DNA from: Branchiostoma floridae
Taxonomy: Eukaryota; Chordata; Leptocardii; Amphioxiformes; Branchiostomatidae
Direction of reading: 5' to 3'
NCBI RefSeq assembly: GCF_000003815.2
Contig: NC_049989.1
Location: 15,566,883-15,630,882, forward strand
Length of the DNA stretch: 64,000 nucleotides
Part shown: in pieces, positions 45,701 to 57,700 of the stretch
How the letters are laid out: every line of letters begins with the position of its first letter
Position numbering within the stretch: the first letter of the stretch is position 1
Position numbers and translations under genes: made by a program
The notes under the pieces: generated by a model
The model's database searches: none
Told to the model about the DNA's origin: nothing
The model's input: only the letters and a program-made list of their open reading frames with translations

Positions 45701-48700
45701 AATTTCAGATTGTATTACTTCATTTGCTAGTTGGTTTTCCTTACGGTCTTATGTATCTATGATAATTGGCTTTTTTCTTTCTTTTTGATCTTATTATAAC
45801 GCATATATGTTTGTTAAAAAGAGCTACCATAAGTAATTTATCGCAGTTAAGGGAAAACCCTCGAAAACAAAGTTGAAGGTTTCTGGTTTCCCCTGCATAT
45901 TCTATTTATCGTTTGCAACAAGTAGACTTGTTTTGTTGTTTTCATTTGTAAATAAACAATAAGGATTTGCCCCAAATTGTTTTGTTTCACGTTATGGTCG
46001 GTAGGTATGGATTATTTTATATCCTTAAAATTTAGGCCAATGTGATTAAAAAATACAGTTTAATAATGCAAGACTGAAATGCGTGGTATTTTCAATATCG
46101 TATTGCACTTGTACAGATATGCGTTGTTTAAGTAAAAGTATATTAGTTAACTGAACAAAAAGATACTATGTGTATTATACATTCTTACATCAACTGCCAA
46201 AGAATTAAACTGTTAAAATAGTGTAAAATACGGAGTTTAATTTCATGACATGAGGTCATAGCATCTCTGAGCTAATATAAGATGTCAAATCGAATTTTTT
46301 TTCTGTCTGTTGCCAGCAAAAATGGCTACGGTTGGCAGCTTTTCGCTACGGCCCGTTTGGTATTCAGAAATGCAACATTTTTCTTGGGCCTAAGAAGATC
46401 GTTAAAGCTGTAGTGAAGAACGGATTTGCCTTGCAACGGTAACTTCATAAGATATTCCGGACGTTCTAACAGGCTAAAACCGTCATGGATTCATGTTTCC
46501 TACCTAATATATTGACATCTTGAGCGAGACGACAAAATGGAGAAGGCTATGTGAAAAATTAGTCTGCTTACTTTATGGGAAAATTTCTATGCTCGATGTT
46601 GTAATAAATCATTGTTACCCAACATTGCGCTATGTTGCATAACTCATTTTATCACTTACATTTCTTTCAAATTCAAAATACATATAAATACGATCGAAAA
46701 AAGAATTTAGGGTCCTTCCGTTTATCAGAAACAAAACATTTTTTCTAGGACTAAGAAGTCGTTATGGTTGTAGTGAATAACGGATTTTTCTTGCAACGGT
46801 AACTTCATAAGATATTCTAGCCGGCCTCACGGTCTAAAACCGTCCCAAATTTATGTATCCTACCGAATATCTTGACATCGCGAGTAAGACGACAAATTGC
46901 AGAAGGCAGTATAAAAATTCACTTTAAACACTTTTGGGGGAAAATTACTAGGCTCGATATTGTAATTGATACCAAGCATTGCGCTAGTTGTATAACTCAT
47001 TGAATCACATTACTTTCAAATTCAAAATACATAGAAATACGACATGAAAAAACGTACAAATAAAAGTTAACAATTATACAACTTGTCGTTGATTACGACA
47101 ATCTGTCTGTAAAATCAATAAAAGTATTTTGTTTGAACCTTTATTTATTCATGAAAGCTCAAATCGGCCTGTAGGCCGCTTTTCATTGAAGTCATGATGG
47201 AAGACGCAAGGGTCAGACAAAGCGTATACAGTTTGCAATCACTTAAAGTCCTAATTATTCTTATAAGTATGTGTATACAATTTACATACATACTACAAAA
47301 TACAATACAGGATTCTTGTAGTATTGAAGAACGTCTTGAAGTTGATTTACTTATACAATGATTTTCAATTGCCCTGGTCACTTGTAATTGGTATGCCATC
47401 CAAGGGTCCATCATTTAAATACAGCCGTTATGTAAATTCACATTCAAATGCCACCCCTGTTTTATGATTACAAATGACAAATTTGCACCACGTCGACATC
47501 AAAATTTACGACCTGTCCTTTATGAAATATTTATTTCATAATTCCTCAGAATTTGATGTCTTTTTGAGTAGGTTGTGGTTTTTAGGTGTGGCACATTTTT
47601 TACGCCTGAGGGTCATTTTATCGGTTTGACCTATAAAGATGATTTAAGATAAAGAAAACAAGTCGGAAAATACCATCAGCAATAATAGAAGATTTTGTTA
47701 GCGTGATAACGAATGATAAATGATCAAACAAATTATCACAAAATTTAATATGTTTGTTGTAAAAGATGTTACGATTGGCTGATAGTATGTACCACTATTT
47801 TACATTTTTGAATAAAGGATTTTCTCGTTTGTTAAATGTTCCTTTATTGCGGGCAATTACGACAATGTTTTATCTCTTCTCGTGAACTGTGAAATGCCAG
47901 TTTGGTACGCAATAGGGGTGGGTACCGGTACAGAAAATTCAGATCCAGGTCTGGTTCAGGTCCAGAGGATCAGGTCCAGGTCCGGACCTGAACCTGGACC
48001 TGATCCAGTATGTTAAAACTTGTGAATGTACTGTACTCACAACAATGGTCATTTCACTACTAAGAAAATCTGCTTGGTGGAGTATTCGTCTGACACTAGC
48101 GTTCTTAAAGCCTACAAGGCTAACAGACTCGTGCGATTGACGGCAAACCTTGGTAGAAATGACTAATAACTTTACTCAACTTCGCTCCTGTTATTTTCTT
48201 CGACTGGTAAGCCCACAAACGTGTGAATGCCTGGTCAAGTAACCTGCTCATTTTCTATAAGGTCCAACATCCGGTCAAGCTGATTTTTTCAGGTCCGTTA
48301 TTTCCGGACCGGTCCAGTAAGAAAAAACGGTTTTGTACTGGTACATTGTACCGGTATCCACCCTTAGTACGCAATCAGACAGCCACCTCATGAAGTGGAA
48401 AATTCCATCACTACTTAACGCATTTACGGGCGCGCCAGACCGCAAGTTGATCCGCCATAAGATTCCATGAACTCTTACTCCCACTCGGGTTTCCTCTTGT
48501 CGTTAAGATACATTACGAGGTTAATCTTCTTGGGCAAACGCCGTGAGATTGAAAATTTGCCAAAACTGTTGGAGGCCACTTCAGTCAGGACGCCAAGCAG
48601 CGTTTTACGTAGAAAATCATAAGGCTCAGTGTAGCAGTATGACTGCATTTCGTGAAGGGGAGCCGCTTCGTATAATTTGAAGAAACATAAACCGAAACTT

Positions 48701-51700
48701 GATGTCTCATTTTATGTTGGTGGAAGGAGACCTTAAACGAGCAATATTCCAGTGAATGCTTAGTTCAAGGATTGTGGCGAAACGGTGAACAATTGATTTT
48801 GTAAAAAAACAAACAAGTTTCAGCTGGTCAGCTGAATTGCGAATTACTTACAGGAGTCAGGCTACAAGTATATCTCCACATACATAAATTAGTAAAATCA
48901 CTAAAATAACATAGCTATTGAATTTCGAGTAAAAATATCATAAATCTACAAGTCACTCAGACAATTTACACAAGGACAATGTTGATAAATGCGAGCCTAA
49001 TACAAGAGAGGAAGATCATGATCCTACAGAACAAGGTCGTTAGTGTATAGTGACTTCCAAATACACAGACAGAGTACTAAAAGTCTCTAATATACACATT
49101 CAGGCACTAATCGTCACTAGCATACAACAGTATTTTTACTTGATGTATAGTCAAGTAAAAAAGAACGACGTCTTTTTATCTTACTTATCTAGAGGGGCTA
49201 TTTCCACGTAAGTGGATGAAGAATCACAACGTCAATAGTAGCTATGAAAAATTTATACATACTGAAGTTTTTTTATATCTATGCTGTGACCACACCTCAT
49301 CATTAGCAGCTGTACTGACATTTTATAATACATCACGCTGGCGAATATCGGTGAGGTTGGCATTTGCTTTTCGTTTGAGGTTCTTCAAGTTTCTGATATT
49401 TACAATCATGTCTTGTGGGAGGCGGTTCCATATATATGCATATAGCTTAACTGTGGCTGGGAGAAAAGTTCTTTTGTGACAGGAGGAGGTTGACTGGACA
49501 GGTTCTAGGACTGCACTGTGTTGGGATGTTGACAGACGTGTTTCTCGGCGGTGTACGTAGGGCTCCGGACGGCCGCAGCTACGTTTCAAAGATGTCTGCA
49601 AGAGGGACCTAAGGGCTCTAGATATTGACATAGAGCACTGGGAGGACCTCGCAAATGATAGATCCAGCTGGAGATATGTACACTGTCCAGGCAGCTAAAA
49701 TCAGGAGAAACCAGACAAATGCGCATGGCAGAAGAAAAACGGACCCTACGAAAAGAGCTCTGCAACAGACCTGAGTCAGCTTACAGATGTGCCCTGTGTG
49801 GCAGAGACTGTCATTCTGGTATAGGACTGTTTAGCCACAGTCGACGCTGTAGGGCTGATATCAATTAGGATTTTACCATGGTCAATATTGACCGAAGGAG
49901 GTCATATATACGTAGGTCTCGGGTAGAAGGTTGTTCAGTAGTGTTGGTGCGTCTTGGTGATACATTCGGTGTAGGAGTGAGAGGGCCCCAACATTTCTCC
50001 AGAAGTGTAGAATAGGCTGTGTTTCTCTTAAGTTTGCTTCCTACCCAGGGACGACAGGTGATCAATATTTCTAAAAACTGTCTTCCAGTGAGAAATGAGA
50101 TGGAGGGACTCTAACTCATTAATTCACAAGTCGAGTACACTGTTAGTAGCATAACCATTCGAAAACAATTAATCTTAACTTTTGAAACTATCGTGGTTTT
50201 TGTCTTGAGATACTTTTAAGAACTGAGTAATTGTGATAAATAGTCAAGTTGAGGATAACTGGGAAGAAGCTTAGATCGAACCTCCATTAGTTACATCACT
50301 ACTCCTCCTGGAGTCCTTTTTTTTAAATCTATGTAGTCCAATCTCCAGCTTTAGCAGCTGTCCTTACGGGCGCTGACGTAGGTCGCTGAAGTGGTTGTTG
50401 GGGCATAGACACCAAAATCAATTTGATATCATGTGTAGTTACTGAGATATTGACAAAAACAAGATTTTCCTTAATGGCTGCCCTAATTTGCATATTGTGC
50501 GGATTGCCCAATGATGACAGAGTGGCATCATCCAAATTCTGATAGAGCACACCTCAGAGGTATAGAAACAGCAAACTTTGTATGAACCGCATTGCAAGGT
50601 TACCCCAAAATATGGGGTTTGGCAACCGGACTATGTGGCCGGGAGGAAGGTACGATGGTGGGATGTTGTCGCTGATCTCACAGGTTCCAAGGCGTTGCAG
50701 TGTTAAGATGTTGACAGGTGGGTTTCACGTCGATGTTCGCAAAGCCTCCATCCGGGTGATCTGTAGACGTAGTGAATCACCAACTCCAGACAGAATGATT
50801 TGCACCATCGCACACAGGGGCATGCTCCTACTCCTTTTCGAAAGATGTGGTGGGTTCTTGAACGTATGTGGGGTGTGACTCGCTCCAAACACGAGACCTC
50901 AATTTAACGTCCTATCCGAGGGACGGCCTTAACCGAAACCAGGTACCTATTTTCACCTGAGTGGAAAGTCGTGTGGAGTGCCTTTCTCAAGTAACATGGT
51001 AGGATTCCAACCCGGGAATTTTAGGTCCTGAGCCAAACAACCTGCAACGCACTGTGTGATCCATTATGAGGTCGTTAACCCCACTCCACTCAAGAGCACG
51101 ACTTGCCCTAAATATATCTTATTAGTTAAGATGAAAAGAAAAGAGAGGTTAAGTTTTGCGGAGACCTTCCTTGAGCCTTCTTTGTGCTCCGTCTGGATCG
51201 TCAATATTTAATTAAAACTTTATGAAGACTTCTGTTCTAGTTTTTGACCTCACTCCTTTGGGTATAGACAGCGGGAGACATCCAGTCGACACAGATTTGC
51301 CCATGTATTGATTTTGCCAGACGCTGGCTGTACAAGTGGGTCTCGGTCGTTTGAACTTGTTGATAACCCTACAAAAATTTAAATTTTACTTTTCTTAGCT
51401 GTCACTCGTGCTAAGGTCCCGGCCACAAACTTAAAAGGTTGTCTTGGATTCTAGTCTGTGTTAGACAATGCCCCCCCCCTTTTCCTTACAAAAAGAGATA
51501 CACCCGTCTGACGAAATTGTCAAGTCAAAGTCCTTCCCGCGCATGATGGCCCATCTCCGTTTCAGTAGCATTGGGTCATACTTTGTACAAGGGGGCAAGT
51601 CCACTAGTAGTGGTGTGTGTTCCATACTCTTTCCCGAATGCGGAGTGCTAAGCAGAGAAAGCAGCATGTGCCATTTTGATAGTCTTTGGTATGGCTTGGC

Positions 51701-54700
51701 CGGGGATCGAACTCGAGGGGCCGGAATCCCTCGGATAGGACGTTAAATGGAGGTCCCGTGTCTGGGGAGAGCCATACCCCGGGCACGTTAAAGCTATTCT
51801 GTACTCCAGAGGAGAGTGTTCTGCTAGTATTGTTTTTCTGAATCCCAAAACGTAATTGTATCGGCCACTTGACATTGAACCTGGACAATGGAGCAGTTGA
51901 ATTATAAAGCATTAACCCCCTGAGTACCCTCCAATTAAATTACAGCCAGGTGTAAAACATTATAACGTGAACAACCATTGGACAAACTTCAATTTGGCAG
52001 CTCTTAAGAAATATTTGGGTGAGCTTGAAAATTACTTTTGCAATGTGTATCTGGATACTTGTTTGACAACTTGCAGCCTTAGTAACTTTATTTCCCACTT
52101 ACTTTTGGTCAAAAATGGGCTTTGATCTTTGTCAATCATCCCATTGAAACCTATACTTAAGACATGAAAAAAGGGCCTTCATAAAAGTTGGCAGCTCTTA
52201 GGAAATCGAGATCCGATCTTAAAAACAATGTTTGCAGCACGTGTGTGAATAGTTGTTCATCATTTTCCATTATTTTCAAGTTAATTCTTCTATTTATTTG
52301 AACCAAAAATTGACCTGGAACTTTAGCAATTATCCCATTGGAACCAATAGTAAAGACATTATTCCCATCATGCATCACACCAGATGGGTCTGCATGAAGG
52401 GGCAATATTCAGTTACTGGATTTTAAATGGTCCATTTGTTTGCTCATCGGTGATTAATTCTTACAAATTTAGTCGATTTTGTGTACATAAAGATGTGGTC
52501 TTTTGGGAAATAGCACTCTCCTCTGGAGTACAGTATGGCTTTAAAGAACCCGCCACATGTGAGATGGTGCGGTGTGAGCGGTTCAAAACCTACAGTACCT
52601 TGGCCGCACCTGGACCAATAACTGTCGTATTGAGGTCACCTGAGTGGCGCCGAATGGCAGCTCGCTCCAGACCCTTGCGATTTAGCCCCGCCTATTGTAA
52701 GCTCCTCGCAATTCAGCCCCTGGCTGCAAAGAGTGAGTAGTCGGCCCACCCAATAACAACAACAACAACTCACAACCTACCGAATACAAGGCGAACATTC
52801 TACCCAATCGGCTTTTGCACCAGTGACACTTTAACAGGCGGCACATAATTCCAAAAAACTTAAAAAATTATTTCTGGGAATGCAATAAGATGATCTTATG
52901 TAGATGATTGACATTACATCATAATGCAGAATACCAATAATCAATTATTAGGGAAAGCATCTTTAGATTTAATGCAGACTGTTGAGACAGATGGTGCTAC
53001 ACACGCAGTACACGTTCTCTATTGTGTTCCGTTAATTGCCAACTGGTAATACCATCAACGCTGCAAGATAGCACTTAACTGGCTGACACCTAATTATCGG
53101 AGAACAAAGATGATGATGTTATAAGATTAAAGAGACAAGAAATTGAAATAAGGTTTTCTTATATTTACGAAAAGGGGTGATGAAATACAATATCACTTTC
53201 ATATTGGTACTGTCTCTATCTAGCAATATTATCAACACTGCAGCTGCAAGATAGCACTTAACTGGCTGAAAGTCGATCAGCAAAGATGATGCAAACTTGT
53301 CAAACTTCTTGAAAGAGAGAGGCAAGAAGTTTAAATGAGGTTTTCTGATATTTACGATAAAGGGTGATGAAATACAATAACACATTCATACTTGCACTGT
53401 CGCCAACTAGCAATACTATCAACACAACAAGATAGCACCTGACTGGCTGAAACCCAACTATTGGGAACAAAGATGATGCAAACTTGTTATAAGATGAAAG
53501 AGGCAAGAAGTTAAACTGAGGTTTTGTGATATTTACGATAAGGGGTGATGAAATACAATCATATTTATATTTTCACTGTCGACAACTAGCAATATTATCA
53601 ACGCTGTATGATAGCACTTAACTGGCTGAAACTCAATTATCGGAAGAAAGATGATGGAAATTTGTTTTAAGATGAAAGAGACAGGAGGTCAAATTTACGA
53701 AAAATGGCGATGAAATACAATTTCATATTTGTATGATAAGATATCAATAAGATATAATTAAATCACATCACACGAGACCCTATATCAGAAAAGTTAAGGT
53801 GGTATCTCACTGCACTTTGGACACCGGTGTGGCACTGCGGGGTTCAAGTACTAAACGTATTTTAGAGATAATGAACGAATTTTCTTACGTTTGTGTATTT
53901 TCCTGTCTTTAAAAATCATATTGTTTTCTTACGTTTGTGTATTTTCTTGTCTTCTAAACCATATTGTTTTCTTATGTATTTTTTAGGTATTACGCAACAT
54001 CTAGATTATACAAATTTGGCGAAAATAACACAACAGTCCTGCAGCGAACGTTCCTCGCAGTGCCACCCCGGTGCACCAAGTGCAGTGAGATACCACATTT
54101 AGATGAATCATTCTACTCAGGCATCGCGTAAGAGGTTAACTGAAAATCGAAACCAGAAGCATATGCCGTGAACTGGTCGGGTCAGACAATTGATCTCGAT
54201 TTATCTCTTGCCCCAGATACATATTATGAGAAGCAATGGGTGCAACCATGTTCCCTTGGGAGTCTTCTTAGAGAAACAAGATAAAATAAGATAGAAGATG
54301 AGTGACTGTACACTATACAACATTGAGAGAAAATAAACCTTCTTCAATGGTGTACAAGATATAAGTTCCCAAGTTTTCTATTTCTAATGGGACAGATAAA
54401 TATACATTTATACAAGTAGATAAACGATGTATTTTAAGCGTCATCTACCCTTACATTCGTCACTCATATCTAACAGTTGCTAAGCTGTATTTAGATATTC
54501 CTAAAACGAACAGACAGATCTGAGATTCAACGAAGCCCGAATGTATACCTGTTGGTAGGGCTTCCTCTTTAATGTGCTCTAGTCACCTCGAAAACAGCTA
54601 CAGGACACTAGGTTTTAGTACCGGAACAGCGAACCGATACTAAATCGGTTTTTCATGTTGAACCAACCCGAAAAATACGGATCTGAAAAGAAAAAAAACA

Positions 54701-57700
54701 GTGGGCCAGATTTTGGACCGATCAGAAAATAAACAGAATATATCGATAGGCCTTCACACGTTTTGGGGCTTGTCGGTCGAAGCTTTAGAAAGTAGCGAGA
54801 GCGAAGTAGAGTGGACTTTATAGTCATTTCTATCACGCTTCTACGGTCAAACTTAACACTGTTTACCCTCCAAAAAACGGGTGTAGCCCTAACCTAGATG
54901 CCCTACCAAAGATTTAACCGGGGTCTCCCAGTTAGCAACTGATTAGAACCAGGAGCTCCACTGAGGCGCTGCTACCAATTGAGCTACAGGGACATCCCTA
55001 TGATCCATCGTATTCCTCTACAAAACGTATTTCATACAGTATAACTTGTAAACGGTTTCTCACTAATGTATAGAATTTCAAAACTGAATAATGTCTATAG
55101 ATGCGACAGTGTGACCCCCATCCAAGCCTTAGGAATATGAATTACCAAATTAGTATGATATAGACTGTTTGTGAAAACCATTAACATTCTGGAGTAAATC
55201 CGGATCTTCCATCTTCAATTCATCCCGGGCCCATAAAAAGGCCCAAGACGCCACCTTTCCTAAGAACGTTAGCTTAATATAATCCGGCAGTGCAATATTT
55301 CTGGATCTCCCTGGCGGTAATTAATTGTTATGTGTACATTTAACCTTGGATGTCTGAAAATCGATATTGTTACTGGCCGACAAAATGTTCATGGAGTCAA
55401 TACAACACTCTCAAGGCCTCTGGCCAATGCGGACTGGAAAAATTTCATTTAGGGTGTGAAGGACTTTCAAAGCTTGTAGACGCAGTGAATTAACGCTTGT
55501 CTGAAAACACCAACGTTTACGTAAGAGTCCATAGGGCACAAACCTCCGTGAAATATATAATGATGGTCTTTGTTCGATGTCCTTTTATCAGAAGTAATAA
55601 TTGCTTTAAGACCTATTTCCGTGTATGTCTTGGTAGTATTTTTATTACAGTACTAGACAGTAGCCAAGGCAGTATAGCACTTCGGAGACTAACCTCTGCT
55701 TGGAGAGTAGCTGTTTGGCCCTAGTTTGTATGAAACTGGCTACGATTAGGCAAACGACAACTGGTACCACACTACTTCAAGTGTGTCGGTGTCAAAATCT
55801 CAAAAGACTTCTACCGTGCCCACCATGTTTCCTTGGGAACTAAATAACTACCAACATTATGAACTTCTTACACTGCCACCAAAAAGATCTTTAGCTGCAA
55901 ACACACAGTTACCGCAGCAATGGTTTGATGGGTAGAGTGTTTTTCTTGCATTCGATAGGTCGCGAGTTCGATTCCCGGTCGAGACATACCAAATAACTTA
56001 AGAAATGGACAAGCTGATTTTTCTGCTTAGAACCAGCATTCGAGAAAGATTATGGTAGATGAACAAACAGACCACTAGCAGTTGACATAGCCCCCTGCTG
56101 TAGTGGTTGCACAAAGTTTTGTGGCCCAGGGCTACTGAAACGGAGATGAGCGCCTACCTTTGCGCCATCTAGTGCGAGAAGAAACAGACTGTTTGCTTTA
56201 TCTGTGCTGAAACTATTTCCTTACTGCGTGACAAAGGCATCTATTGTCTGGTGCGTCTTTGTTAATTTTCTGCGTTGCCTTTCCAGAGAGCAGACTTCAC
56301 CCTGGGTCCCTTGACCATCAGTTCCCAGCGAGAGGCGGCTGTTGACTTTACAAAGCCCTACATGGATTATGGAAACGGGCTTGTTATGAAGAAGCCGGCC
56401 GCCGAACGACCCAACCTGTTCGCCTTCCTCCTACCTTTTCAGATCAGGGTGTGGATGTCCATCATCGCAGCGCTCTTCGCAGTTGGTAAGTTCAGATACA
56501 CACATCTCAAGCAATACCCCTTTCAATCTCAACTTTTCAGAAGCAACGTAACTTGTAGTAGTAGTACATTTTTTTTTCAAACACAAAGGTATACACGGAT
56601 CAAATTTTCAACGACCACTGTCGGCTTCTTTAGAATACTGATGACCAATCAGAACGTACGTTAACTCGCGAGAGTTAAGGCACGTGATCTTATGAACACG
56701 TGATCTTGCGGATACATGACGTCAGCAATTGGTCAAACGTGACAGTAAGTTTATTTATAAAGCCCACCGTCTCTGTTCAGTGATGGCTTCATCAGTATTG
56801 ATCCTGAAAAAGGCGAAAGTGGTCATTGAAAATTTGATCTTGGCATACTCTTGCGTTGGAAGAAAGTTAAGCATTGATGACTAGCAACACAGATGAGCCT
56901 CCATGATAACTTGTTGTAGTGTTAGTATGTTTTTCCCAGACCACAATCAGAATGCAACATCATCGACAGTGTATCGCAAAGAAATAGTATAAGGCAAAGA
57001 AACGAAATGAACTTCAGCACGTCTCCGCGAATTCCTTTGTCATGTTTAAACGACCAGTGGCGTTTGGTCCGAATTACAACGTGAAATGTTAAAACACGTC
57101 AGGGATACATTGTGTTACAATTTTAAGACCATATATCCGTGCACAAAATAAAGCGCTTACCAACAAGCTTTCGATAAGTCCTCTGATCCTTCTCAAGTTG
57201 AAATGACCCAGAGCCTTCCGGAACGGAAGTGTGACGTCAGCAAAGAGTCAAAGGTGCTTTGCAGTCGGTGTAGGCCCCCATCTCTGTTGAGTATCAGGGA
57301 TACATATTATGGAAGAACTCGTCTTCCACTATTCAAACACGAAAATATCAAACCAAAAAAACAACAACACACACTCGATGTATACTTTTAAAGTAGTATA
57401 ACATACGTTAGGAAGCAGGTCATATCAGCATTCTATCAAACATTCTTATGTCTTAAATGTATTTGCAATTATCCATTGGACATGCATTTGCAATAAACGT
57501 ACATTTCCAATAAAGAGATAGCTAGACATAAAGGTGTACCAAATAGCCTGTCAAATCTCATCTTGCTATTTGATAAAGTAATGTTCTTACTATCATCAAG
57601 GCCATTGGACCATTAAAACTTAGGGTCAACCCAGCCCACCCGGCATGAAATTGGGATCTACCTTCCAATACACCTTTCTCACGCGGCGGCCATCATAGAT

